Below, in pieces: positions 1-7,492 of a stretch of 11,544 nt of DNA. The stretch's first letter is position 1; each line of letters starts with the position of its first letter. The notes under the pieces are model-generated. The model was not told the origin of the DNA. It did no database searches and saw nothing but the letters and a program-made list of their open reading frames with translations. The stretch is from assembly GCA_902783735.1 (NCBI GenBank), contig CACZSE010000228.1, positions 1 to 11,544 on the forward strand, given 5' to 3'. The stretch is from an uncultured Lachnospiraceae bacterium. Lineage in GTDB: Bacteria; Bacillota; Clostridia; Lachnospirales; Lachnospiraceae. A program made the translations under genes and the position numbers.

Positions 1-920
1 ATTATGCAGCAGTCCATGGGCACATGACAAGTACTGCTTCAATATATCTTCCGATCGCAAAAGCGAGCGGTATACCGCTTACGATCGCTCATGCCAGAAG
101 TGCGGGAGTTGACAGTGGCATAAAAGGCACTCTCACAAATATTTTGAGAAAAAACCTGAGCAAGCGCTGCGACAGGATGTTTGCATGCTCGGATCTTGCG
201 GCAGCATCGGTATTCGGAGAAGAAAGCTATTCGCACAACATGGTAAAGATCATGCCGAATGCAATAGAGGTATCCGAATATGCGGTAAATGATGAGCAAA
301 GAGAACTGATTCGCAATAAGTACAACATAGGTGACAGATTTGTGATCGGTCACACCGGACGTTTACATGAAGCGAAGAATCATCGGTTTTTGATAAATGT
401 ATTTGCAGCTTTTTTTGATGTGAGGCCGGACAGTGTACTGATGATAGTCGGAGACGGACCTTTGCAGCAACAGATAGAACAACAGATATATGAAATAGAT
501 TCATTACGTGTTAAAAGAGGTGATACTCCTTTAAAGGATAAGATCATACTTACCGGGAGACAATCTCCGATAATGCCTTTTTATCAGGCATTTGACGCTT
601 TGGTTTTCCCTTCTCTCTATGAGGGCATGCCGGGGACTGTGGTTGAGGCACAGGCATGCGGACTTAAGTGTCTTGTTTCCGATACGGTGACAAGGCTTGT
701 GAAGACTACTGAGCTGGTTGAATTTGAAAGCCTTGAAAAGGGCGAAGATGCCTGGGCTAAAAAGCTGTATTCAATATTTGGAAATACCGCTCCCGATACT
801 TTGTGGCAGGATCGGAAAAAAGATAACGGATATATACAGCAGCTCATGAAGGAAAGTGATTATGACGTAAATAATCAGGTCGCTTACTATGAGCACCTTT
901 ATGAGAAAAAGAGTAACTGA
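1..920 (+). CDS. Glycosyltransferase family 4 (GT-B fold, EpsF-like), 5'-truncated
   Basis: The reading frame is open from base 3 to the stop at 918-920. The residues before the first ATG (base 24) read YAAVHGHM, which matches the end of the N-terminal Rossmann half in GT4 enzymes, so the gene begins upstream of the window and about 80 residues are probably missing. Visible signatures are HGHMTSTASIYLPIAK, the acceptor-side IAHARSAG, the ACSDLAAASVFG segment typical of EpsF-like GT4 proteins, the donor-domain strand VIGHTGRLHEAKNH, IVGDGP, and the EX7E motif in EGMPGTVVE (visible residues 207-215), where the second Glu normally contacts the nucleotide-sugar ribose. These enzymes transfer a sugar from a nucleotide sugar to a growing lipid-linked glycan on the cytoplasmic membrane face. 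The donor sugar cannot be read from sequence. It lies 30 bp upstream of the next GT4 on the same strand, consistent with one operon. ATG 24 should not be taken as the true start. Confidence 0.9.
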   Translation, partial: YAAVHGHMTSTASIYLPIAKASGIPLTIAHARSAGVDSGIKGTLTNILRKNLSKRCDRMFACSDLAAASVFGEESYSHNMVKIMPNAIEVSEYAVNDEQRELIRNKYNIGDRFVIGHTGRLHEAKNHRFLINVFAAFFDVRPDSVLMIVGDGPLQQQIEQQIYEIDSLRVKRGDTPLKDKIILTGRQSPIMPFYQAFDALVFPSLYEGMPGTVVEAQACGLKCLVSDTVTRLVKTTELVEFESLEKGEDAWAKKLYSIFGNTAPDTLWQDRKKDNGYIQQLMKESDYDVNNQVAYYEHLYEKKSN

Positions 921-950
921 GGGTTATCAGGATTTGTAAGGGAATATAAA

Positions 951-2060
951 TTGAAAATACATGTTTTTATCGCTCATATGGGCATTGGCGGATCTGAACG
1001 GGTATGCGTCAATCTGGCAAATGAATGGGCAAAAGATCATGAAGTTCATATAGTTGTACTCAATCTTGAAAATGATGTCAATACGCATCTTCTTGATGAA
1101 CGTGTAAAGGTACATGAACTGGGAGTGAGCAGGTTACGCTATGCTGCGATCCCAATGTTCAGATATATAAAGAAGTATGATCCCGAATTCCTTTTTATCT
1201 TCGGTACCGAGATGGCAGTCATTCTGGATAAACTAAAGAAGATGAGGCTTGTTAAGACAAGACTTGTTGTAAGGATATTAAACAACGTTAACATTTCGCT
1301 TTCAAAAGACGATCATGTTTCACCGGTAGTGGAAAACTATCTTAAGAAGGCCCAAAGCCGCATGAAGGAAATGGATGTGATAATAGCCCAGTGTAAGGCT
1401 ATGGGAAACATGTTAAAGAGAGCTTACCGGGTTTCGGATGATAAACTTAAGGTTATATATAATCCTGTAAGTACCGGACTGATAGAGAGAGTAGAAAAAA
1501 AACGTAACGATGAAGATCATAAGGGATCGGGGAATAACAGGATAACATTCATTGGGCGTATCGATCCGCAAAAACAGCCGGAGCATCTCATAAAGGCTTT
1601 TGATATCATAAAAAAACAAAAAACTGATGCAATGTTAAGAATAGTTGGAAACGGACATCTGATGCAGCAGACGGTTTCTCTGGCCGAGAGTCTTAATCTG
1701 ACAGACAGCATCATATTTGATGATATCAGGAAAGATATGGAAAATGTATACTCTGATACCGATGTGGTGATACTGTGTTCTCAGTATGAGGGCATGCCAA
1801 ATTCACTTATAGAAGCGATAGGATGCGGAATACCGGTAGTCTCGTATGACTGTCCCATAGGTCCTTCTGAGATAGTTGAAGACGGAGTAAACGGTTTTCT
1901 GATTGAAAGAGATAACATAGAAATGCTGGCGCAAAAAACGATACTTGCTTTGGAACAGACCTGGGATGAGGACATTATAAAAGCGACCTGTAAGAAATTT
2001 GAACCGGGAAACATAGCGGGGCAGTATATTGAGATTTTCAGATCATTATGTGTGGAATAA
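951..2060 (+). CDS. Glycosyltransferase family 4, TTG start
   Basis: This is a complete 369-residue GT4 enzyme of the GT-B fold. The N-terminus MKIHVFIAHMGIGGSERV carries the glycine-rich GGSER loop of the first Rossmann domain. The second domain begins at ITFIGRIDPQKQPEHLIKAF, continues through RIVGNGHL, and has the EX7E motif at residues 280-288 (EGMPNSLIE), followed by GCGIPVVSYDCPIGPSEIVEDGVNGFLI, a standard nucleotide-sugar donor pocket. There is no signal peptide or membrane helix, so it should work on the cytoplasmic face. The start is TTG at 951, supported by a purine-rich AAGGGA at about 938-943 with suitable spacing and by the conserved N-terminal strand beginning immediately. The 3' end overlaps asnB by 13 bp. 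Donor and acceptor are not predictable. It is less like the GT4s at 3974 and 9661 than those two are like each other. Confidence 0.92.
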   Translation: MKIHVFIAHMGIGGSERVCVNLANEWAKDHEVHIVVLNLENDVNTHLLDERVKVHELGVSRLRYAAIPMFRYIKKYDPEFLFIFGTEMAVILDKLKKMRLVKTRLVVRILNNVNISLSKDDHVSPVVENYLKKAQSRMKEMDVIIAQCKAMGNMLKRAYRVSDDKLKVIYNPVSTGLIERVEKKRNDEDHKGSGNNRITFIGRIDPQKQPEHLIKAFDIIKKQKTDAMLRIVGNGHLMQQTVSLAESLNLTDSIIFDDIRKDMENVYSDTDVVILCSQYEGMPNSLIEAIGCGIPVVSYDCPIGPSEIVEDGVNGFLIERDNIEMLAQKTILALEQTWDEDIIKATCKKFEPGNIAGQYIEIFRSLCVE

Positions 2061-3949
2061 GCGGCTTTATATCTAAAAACAGAATAACATCGGATCAGTT
2101 AAAAAGAATGAATGATACCATGATACACCGCGGACCGGATGACAGCGGTGTGGAGATCTATGAAGGTAAGAACGGATACTGTATTGGTCTTGCTCAAAGG
2201 AGATTGTCCATACTGGATCTTTCCGAACTGGGGCATCAGCCCATGCATTCACAGGCATATGAAGGATCTGAAGCTTCAAGGGTAAGTGTTGTATACAATG
2301 GAGAGATATACAATTACAGGGAACTTAAGGAAGAGATAAAAGACTATCCGTTTAAAAGCAGCTGTGATACCGAGCTTTTGATCGCTGCTTATCTTAAGTG
2401 GGGTAAAGCCTGTTTTGAAAGGTTTAACGGCATGTTTGCTGTTGCTATATATGACAGGGAAAACGATGAGGTCATATTTGCAAGAGACAGAATAGGTAAA
2501 AAGCCATTTTATTACTATTTAAAAGATGACGAATTGATCTTTGCTTCGGAACTGAAGCCGATCATGGCTTACGACAGATTTGAAAAGAAAATAAACGAGA
2601 AGATACTTCCGAGATATATTTCCCAGCAATATATAGCAGAGCCTGATACCATATTTGAAAACGTGTATAAGCTTGAACCGGGTACCATACTCACTTTTAA
2701 GGAAGGCAGGATCGATAAAGAAAAGTTCTGGGACATTTCAAAAGTATATAAAAAGAACTCCGAGAGACTCATAACGGACTATGCTGAAGCAAAGGATATG
2801 CTGAAGGATCTTCTGATCGAGTCAGTAAAAAGGAGAATGATATCCGACGTTCCCCTCGGTACTTTTTTGAGTGGGGGATACGATTCCTCGTTAATAACAG
2901 CTATAGCGGCATCGATAAGTGATATTCCCGTAAAGACATTTACCATAGGTTTCGGTGATAAAGAATACAATGAGGCCGAATATGCATCGGAAGTGGCAGG
3001 ATATCTTAAAACGGATCATACGGAAAAGTATATAACCGAAAAAGACATGTTTGATCTGGTTGAAAGTCTTCCGGTATATTTTGATGAGCCCATGGCCGAT
3101 TCGTCTCAGATCCCGACAATGCTCGTGTCGGGCCTTGCAAAGGAAAGAGTAACGGTAGCTCTTTCGGGAGACGGAGGAGATGAATTCTATTGCGGATATA
3201 ATATATATAAGCACGTGTTACAGGCTCAGAAACTGGACGGGATCGGCCGGATGGCAGATAATGTGTTCAGATTTTCTCATTTTGACAGATCCGGAGCATA
3301 TGAGAAACTTCCTTTTAAGGTAAGACTGATAATCGAGAACAGAAGCGCTCTGACAAAGACGCAGCTCAGTTCCATGGAATATGCAAAGGCCGCAACACAG
3401 ATGGTGCTTAATAAGGATGCATTACCGTGCAAATATGAAACAGAAAACAGATATGAAACGGATAATTGGCAGATAAAGAGAATGCTGCTCGATATGGATA
3501 CATATCTGCCCGCCGATATACTGTTCAAGGTCGACAGGGCTTCAATGAAATACAGCCTTGAGAGCAGGTGTCCGATACTTGATAAAGATGTTATGGAATT
3601 CTCGTTCAGGATACCGCATGAATTTAAATATATGTCCGGTGATAAAAAGCATATATTAAAAGATATTGCTCATGATTACATTCCCGAAAAGCTGTTGAAC
3701 AGACCCAAGAGGGGATTCAGAGTACCCCTTGATAAATGGATGAGAGGACCATTAAAAGAGAAACTGACGGACTATTCGGAAACGGGATTTTTGCAGTCCC
3801 AGGGACTGTTTGAACAGCAAAAAGTAGGCGAGATCGTTAACAGGTATCTGACAGTCGGAGATTCAGGTCCGTTGAGTGGTAATAATTTTTCCAAGATATG
3901 CTGGGCGTATCTGGTATTTCAGCAGTGGTATGAATATTATTTTAAGTAA
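2048..3949 (+). CDS. asnB: Asparagine synthase (glutamine-hydrolysing) / AsnB-type amidotransferase
   Basis: This 633-residue protein has the two-domain class II (Ntn) glutamine amidotransferase plus ATP-pyrophosphatase layout and the usual AsnB length. The protein starts MCGISGFI, so Cys2 is the processed N-terminal nucleophile. The glutaminase domain shows HRGPDDSG (27-34), RRLSILDL (51-58) and YNGEIYNY (83-90), and FARDRIGKKPFYY follows. The synthetase domain has the PP-loop SGGYDSS at 275-281, then FTIGFGD, YLKTDH, the ALSGDGGDEFYCGY segment, and a C-terminal LNRPKRGFRVPL. No key residue looks lost. The family hydrolyses glutamine to ammonia and amidates an AMP-activated carboxylate, classically aspartate. 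Related proteins in O-antigen and capsule loci (for example WbpS, WbtH) amidate uronic-acid sugars, and the setting between GT4 genes makes that role plausible here. The start overlaps the upstream gene by 13 bp and has only a weak ribosome site, suggesting translational coupling. Housekeeping asparagine synthesis is the alternative. Confidence 0.95.
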   Translation: MCGISGFISKNRITSDQLKRMNDTMIHRGPDDSGVEIYEGKNGYCIGLAQRRLSILDLSELGHQPMHSQAYEGSEASRVSVVYNGEIYNYRELKEEIKDYPFKSSCDTELLIAAYLKWGKACFERFNGMFAVAIYDRENDEVIFARDRIGKKPFYYYLKDDELIFASELKPIMAYDRFEKKINEKILPRYISQQYIAEPDTIFENVYKLEPGTILTFKEGRIDKEKFWDISKVYKKNSERLITDYAEAKDMLKDLLIESVKRRMISDVPLGTFLSGGYDSSLITAIAASISDIPVKTFTIGFGDKEYNEAEYASEVAGYLKTDHTEKYITEKDMFDLVESLPVYFDEPMADSSQIPTMLVSGLAKERVTVALSGDGGDEFYCGYNIYKHVLQAQKLDGIGRMADNVFRFSHFDRSGAYEKLPFKVRLIIENRSALTKTQLSSMEYAKAATQMVLNKDALPCKYETENRYETDNWQIKRMLLDMDTYLPADILFKVDRASMKYSLESRCPILDKDVMEFSFRIPHEFKYMSGDKKHILKDIAHDYIPEKLLNRPKRGFRVPLDKWMRGPLKEKLTDYSETGFLQSQGLFEQQKVGEIVNRYLTVGDSGPLSGNNFSKICWAYLVFQQWYEYYFK

Positions 3950-3973
3950 AACGATCTGTTATTTGGAGTTGCT

Positions 3974-5065
3974 GTGAACAAAGAAGGAAAAACAATAGCT
4001 TTTTATATAGGCAGTCTTGCAAGAGGCGGCGCGGAACACGTGATAGTCAATCTGGCATCCTATTTTTGTGCACAGGGGTATAAGACATACATTGTGACAA
4101 AACTTGTAGATGAACCCGAATACCCTGTTCCTGATGGCGTTATCAGGATGGTCGCTGATATTACGGATACGGAAATAACCGCTTCAAGAGTAAAAAATCT
4201 GAAAAACAGGATATTAAAGCTGCGTGGTATATGGCAGCAGATAAGACCGGATATCATCATATCGTTCATTCGTAAGAATAACCTGATGGCTCTGGCCAGT
4301 GCAAAACCTCTGCATATTCCTGTTGTTGTTGCTATAAGAAGCGATCCGGCCAGAGAATTACAGGGCAGACTTTTTAAGCTGATATCTTTTTATATGTTCA
4401 GATCATCGGCGGGTATTGTCATGCAGACAAAAGCGGGTGTTGAGTATTTGCCATCCTATCTTAAGTCAAAGGCTGTTGTTATGCCAAATTCCGTTGACAG
4501 TCGGTTCATGAAGGATGATGCTGTCCATGAAAGAAAGCGTGAGATAGCTTTGGTTGGACGAATAGATGATAATAAAAATCAAAAAATGGTTCTGGAAGCA
4601 TTCAGATCCATTAAAGAAGACTATCCTGACTGGAGTCTTCACCTATACGGAGACGGCGAAAGAAAAGAGAGCCTGCAAAAGGAATATGCTGACAGATCCG
4701 TGATATTTCACGGACAGGTTGAAGCGGTTGATGAGTATCTCAGAGGATCTTCAATATTTGTCCTTCCGTCGAGGCGCGAGGGTATGCCCAATGCGTTGAT
4801 AGAGGCCATGGCTCTGGGGGTAGCATGCATTTCATCGGATTGTCCATGCGGGGGACCTGCAGATCTGATCGTTCAGGGTAAAAACGGGATCCTTATTCCG
4901 GTAGATGATATTGAAGGATTAAAAAAGCAGTTAAAGAGGCTTATGGACCATGACGATCTAAGGGAAGAGATCGGAAAAGAAGCGACTCTTATACGAAATA
5001 AGCTTTCACCGCAAAAAGTTAATCTTATGTGGAAGGAATATATTGATAACATCATAAGCAAATAA
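3974..5065 (+). CDS. Glycosyltransferase family 4, GTG start
   Basis: This complete 363-residue GT4 enzyme starts at GTG 3974, preceded by GGAG at 3965-3968 with 5-nt spacing. The N-terminus AFYIGSLARGGAEHVIVNL holds the GGAEH loop of the acceptor domain. VAIRSDPARELQG lies in the middle of that domain, and PNSVD is the interdomain region. The donor domain starts at IALVGRIDDNKNQKMVLEAF, followed by LYGDGERKESLQ and the EX7E motif at 269-277 (EGMPNALIE), then SSDCPCGGPADLI. It is soluble and presumed cytoplasmic at the membrane face. The DCPCGGP block and the RS(D/N)P motif are shared with the GT4 at 9661, marking the two as the same subfamily. It lies 24 bp after asnB and is the last gene of its unit. 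Its stop codon shares bases with the bidirectional terminator. The transferred sugar is unknown. Confidence 0.93.
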   Translation: MNKEGKTIAFYIGSLARGGAEHVIVNLASYFCAQGYKTYIVTKLVDEPEYPVPDGVIRMVADITDTEITASRVKNLKNRILKLRGIWQQIRPDIIISFIRKNNLMALASAKPLHIPVVVAIRSDPARELQGRLFKLISFYMFRSSAGIVMQTKAGVEYLPSYLKSKAVVMPNSVDSRFMKDDAVHERKREIALVGRIDDNKNQKMVLEAFRSIKEDYPDWSLHLYGDGERKESLQKEYADRSVIFHGQVEAVDEYLRGSSIFVLPSRREGMPNALIEAMALGVACISSDCPCGGPADLIVQGKNGILIPVDDIEGLKKQLKRLMDHDDLREEIGKEATLIRNKLSPQKVNLMWKEYIDNIISK

Positions 5066-5091
5066 AAAAGAGATCCGCAGATCTCTTTTTT
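5064..5091. terminator. Bidirectional intrinsic terminator between convergent genes
   Basis: This is a perfect palindrome: six A, GAGATC (5070-5075), loop CGCA (5076-5079), GATCTC (5080-5085), six T. Read on either strand it gives a hairpin followed by a U-tract. It lies exactly between the + strand GT4 stop (TAA 5063-5065) and the minus-strand rfbF stop (5090-5092), and its outer bases form part of both stop codons. Confidence 0.9.
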
Positions 5092-5866
5092 ATTTCCAGA
5101 CTTTCCATGGGGCATCTCCATTGTTCCACATGGCATCCAGCATGTCCTTTTCCCGCTTTGTATCCATGCACTGCCAAAAGCCTTTATACTTATATGCTTT
5201 AAGTTCGTTTTCCGAAGACAGTCTGTTGAGCGGATCCTTTTCAAATACGGTAGTATCGTCCTTCAGATATTCAAATACCTTCGGCTCCATGATCATGTAT
5301 CCGCCGTTGATATAACTGCTGTCTATCTCGCTTTTTTCACGGAAGGCGGTTATGCTGTCGGTTTCATCAAGAGTAAGGACTCCGAATCTTTGTCCGACAG
5401 GAACTGCGGTTATGGTAGCGATCTTGTGATGTGATCTGTGAAAATCAAGAACCTTTGAGATATCTATATCACAGACTGCATCGCCGTATGTCAGCATAAA
5501 TGTCTCATTCCCGACATATTTTTGAATACGCTTGATCCTTCCTCCCGTCATGGTATCCAACCCGGTATCTACCAGTGTGACCTTCCATGGCTCCGATACG
5601 TTTTGATGCACGGTCATTTCATTGTGATTTGCGAAGTCAAATGTAACATCGCTGTTATACAGATAGTAATCCGCAAACCATTCCTTTATAACATGCTGTT
5701 TATATCCGCAGCATATGATAAACTCATTAAAACCGTAATGTGAGTATTCCTTCATGATGTGCCAGAGTATCGGTTTATCACCGATCTCTATCATTGGTTT
5801 TGGCTTTAAGTGGCTTTCTTCACTTATTCGTGTACCGTATCCCCCGGCAAGTATAACAACCTTCAT
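5090..5866 (-). CDS. rfbF: Glucose-1-phosphate cytidylyltransferase
   Basis: This 258-residue protein (Salmonella RfbF is of nearly the same length) makes CDP-glucose from CTP and glucose 1-phosphate, the first step to CDP-linked 3,6-dideoxyhexoses and related sugars. The nucleotidyltransferase signature AGGYGTRISEE (7-17) is followed by KPKPMIEIGDKPILWHIMK. Family-specific blocks include FIICCGYK, IKEWFADY, SDVTFDF, EPWKVTLVDTG, TMTGGRIKR, LTYGDAVCDID, INGGYMI, GFWQCMDT and the C-terminal APWKVWK. I chose ATG 5866 because AGAGGGA lies 7 nt upstream of it on the minus strand and the protein then opens with the conserved MKVVILAGG. An upstream in-frame ATG at 5887 lacks a ribosome site. The gene stands alone on the minus strand, ending at the bidirectional terminator. 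CDP-glucose 4,6-dehydratase (rfbG) and later enzymes are not in the window. Cytoplasmic. Confidence 0.95.
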   Translation of the reverse strand: MKVVILAGGYGTRISEESHLKPKPMIEIGDKPILWHIMKEYSHYGFNEFIICCGYKQHVIKEWFADYYLYNSDVTFDFANHNEMTVHQNVSEPWKVTLVDTGLDTMTGGRIKRIQKYVGNETFMLTYGDAVCDIDISKVLDFHRSHHKIATITAVPVGQRFGVLTLDETDSITAFREKSEIDSSYINGGYMIMEPKVFEYLKDDTTVFEKDPLNRLSSENELKAYKYKGFWQCMDTKREKDMLDAMWNNGDAPWKVWK

Positions 5867-6039
5867 GTGTATATCCCTCTGTTTCATCGGATGATCGATC
5901 GCTTGAAACGATCATTTGTCGGACTTTGTCCGCTAATCCTAGTTTAGCATGTTTGCCGGATTTAATAAAGGTGGGCAAAAACGAAAAAATATTATATTAT
6001 ATATCAGATGAGACAGTTATTACTCTGAGGCGGATTTTT
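5867..6039. promoter_or_regulatory. Divergent intergenic control region of rfbF and the membrane-protein gene
   Basis: This 173-bp space must hold the start signals for rfbF (leftward) and probably for the gene at 6040 (rightward). Visible elements are ATGATCG (5891-5897) with its inverted partner CGATCAT (5909-5915); GTTTCA (5881-5886) with TGAAAC (5904-5909); a CGGAC-TTT-GTCCG hairpin (5920-5932); TTTGTC repeated 10 bp apart (5915 and 5925); and an AT-rich tract near 5985-6005. No consensus -35 box could be placed convincingly on either strand. Confidence 0.5.
5991..6001 (-). promoter_or_regulatory. Candidate -10 element(s) for rfbF
   Basis: Read on the minus strand this tract contains TATAAT twice, overlapping and 5 bp apart, and a TG lies a few bases upstream. 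The transcript would have a leader of roughly 115-120 nt containing the inverted repeats at 5881-5915. No good -35 hexamer is seen 16-18 bp upstream, and AT-rich DNA produces such matches readily. On the + strand the same tract offers only TATTAT-like matches. Confidence 0.3.
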
Positions 6040-7431
6040 ATGAGATCAAAAGACAGGATAAAGATCTTTGATGACAGATCGGACATAGTATTGCTTTTGA
6101 TACCGATAATATTATTCGGTTTCTTTATGTTGTTTTTTGATGTGGCCGAGTGCGGAGACAGCTTTCAGTATGAACATCAGTTTCCAATGAGGGAACCGAT
6201 ATATTCTCTTTTATTGCAGTTATTACAGTTTGTGTTTAAGGATTTTTACAGAACGGCACTCGGTGTTTTTCAAAACATACTGGCGGTGATATGTACTTAT
6301 TGGAGCTGCAGACGGATTTCAAAGATATACGGTTTTAAAGGCATTTTTAAATTTGTATCACTTTCATTGCTTCTTATACCGCACCTGCTCACGCCACTTG
6401 CCTCCAAAACACATCTTATCATTACCAATACGATCATGACCGAGGGGATATCGATCTCGATCTATTATGTATGGTTTACCATACTCATGGGTATCCTGTG
6501 GGATATTTACAATGATGAAGGTAAAAAGAGATCAGCACTTGTTGCGGCTTTGATCCTGTCACTTGTTCTTTCGATGATCAGGGGTCAGATGATACTTTGC
6601 ATGCCGATATTGTTATTGACAGCCTGCTTTAAGACCATTGAAAACAAAAACTGCGATATTAAGAGTAAGCTGAAACAAATGCTCATATACTGCATTTTTA
6701 TCTTATTGACACTGGCATTAAGGAGCGTACTTACGGTTGCCTACAATAGTATCGAAAGCGGATATGCCGTAAAGACTGTTTCTTCCGGCCCCATGCTGCT
6801 GGCAAATATTGCCTATGTATGTGATGAAGAAGATGCCATATACATTAATGATCCCGCAAAAAGAGATGTATTTATCGATATCATACGTCAGACAGACCGT
6901 GAGGGCTTATCTGTTAAATATGCTGAGGGAAATGTGATCGACAGAGCTCGTTTCCATGAAGCGGGGCATGAGACGATCAATTTTGATATCATAGATCCTG
7001 CCATGCGAGGTCTGATCTATACTTCATATTCTGTTGATGAGAGCGATTATCTTGGTTTGATGATCCTTGAAGACAGACTCTGTTCGGAATTGTCAAAAGA
7101 ACTGTTACCGCATGTGATAAAAAAGTATCTTTCCAACTATTTTGTGATCGCTTCCATGGGATTTGTCAGAAGTATAGCGATTGAAAGATCGGTACTTCCT
7201 TTTTATGCGCTTCTCATGTATTTTATCGCGATGATCGGCGCAGTACTGTTGCTCATAAGGGACATTCACAACAAAAATGCTCTGACAATGCTGTTGGTGA
7301 TAGTTGTTATATGCGGAACCGTATTCGGAACGTCGCTTGTTATCCAGTGTATAACCAGATATATGATCTACAATTTCGCATTTTTCTACATCGCACTCAT
7401 CGGCGTGGTCAAAAACTTAATAAAATCTTAA
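6040..7431 (+). CDS. Polytopic membrane protein, possible GT-C-type glycosyltransferase
   Basis: This 463-residue integral membrane protein is not one I can name. Hydrophobic segments lie roughly at residues 17-33, 73-89, 104-121, 137-154, 167-197 and 213-232, then a mostly polar stretch at about 238-364, and closing helices near 387-406, 414-437 and 441-458. The loop after the first helix has acidic residues (AECGDSF, Glu37 and Asp40) followed by REPIYSLLLQ, and the C-terminus has ITRYMIYNFAFFY. That overall plan (acidic first outer loop, large late extracytoplasmic domain, RY near the last helix) resembles GT-C polyprenyl-phosphate-sugar-dependent glycosyltransferases, but I see no diagnostic family motif. 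A polymerase (Wzy-like) or other glycan-related membrane protein is the alternative. ATG 6040 was chosen because GAGG (6027-6030) lies 9 nt upstream. A longer frame from TTG 5926 has no ribosome site. It is the first gene of its unit, divergent from rfbF. Confidence 0.8.
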   Translation: MRSKDRIKIFDDRSDIVLLLIPIILFGFFMLFFDVAECGDSFQYEHQFPMREPIYSLLLQLLQFVFKDFYRTALGVFQNILAVICTYWSCRRISKIYGFKGIFKFVSLSLLLIPHLLTPLASKTHLIITNTIMTEGISISIYYVWFTILMGILWDIYNDEGKKRSALVAALILSLVLSMIRGQMILCMPILLLTACFKTIENKNCDIKSKLKQMLIYCIFILLTLALRSVLTVAYNSIESGYAVKTVSSGPMLLANIAYVCDEEDAIYINDPAKRDVFIDIIRQTDREGLSVKYAEGNVIDRARFHEAGHETINFDIIDPAMRGLIYTSYSVDESDYLGLMILEDRLCSELSKELLPHVIKKYLSNYFVIASMGFVRSIAIERSVLPFYALLMYFIAMIGAVLLLIRDIHNKNALTMLLVIVVICGTVFGTSLVIQCITRYMIYNFAFFYIALIGVVKNLIKS

Positions 7432-7480
7432 ACAATGCTTCGCTTTTTTATTAGAATCATCACTTATTATGTTTAGTGAA

Positions 7481-7487
7481 GAGGAGG
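7481..7487 (+). promoter_or_regulatory. Strong ribosome binding site deciding the SGNH gene start
   Basis: GAGGAGG sits 5 nt before ATG 7493 and is the best Shine-Dalgarno match in the window. An in-frame ATG at 7469 lies upstream of it, which would put the ribosome site inside the coding region, so 7493 is preferred. Confidence 0.8.
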
Positions 7488-7492
7488 CCGAT

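Noticed and set aside
2891..3214. A 107-codon open frame on the minus strand inside asnB
   Set aside because: It is antisense to the conserved AsnB PP-loop and ALSGDGGDE region, has no recognisable product, and looks like a by-product of codon bias in the real gene.
5121..5743. Short + strand open frames opposite rfbF
   Set aside because: They lie wholly antisense to a well-conserved enzyme and show no recognisable domain or ribosome site.
5867..5887. ATG at 5887 (minus strand) as the rfbF start
   Set aside because: No ribosome site precedes it. The internal ATG at 5866 has AGAGGGA upstream and gives the standard RfbF N-terminus and length.
5926..6039. TTG or GTG starts (5926, 5974) for the membrane-protein gene
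   Set aside because: Neither has a properly spaced ribosome site, the encoded N-terminal extension looks unlike a membrane-protein start, and ATG 6040 has GAGG at good spacing.
7420..7454. AT-only inverted repeat (TAATAAAA ... TTTTATTA) after the membrane-protein gene as a terminator
   Set aside because: The arms are all A/T with a loop of about 20 nt and no GC stem, so it would be too weak. The SGNH gene also follows at close spacing in the same direction.
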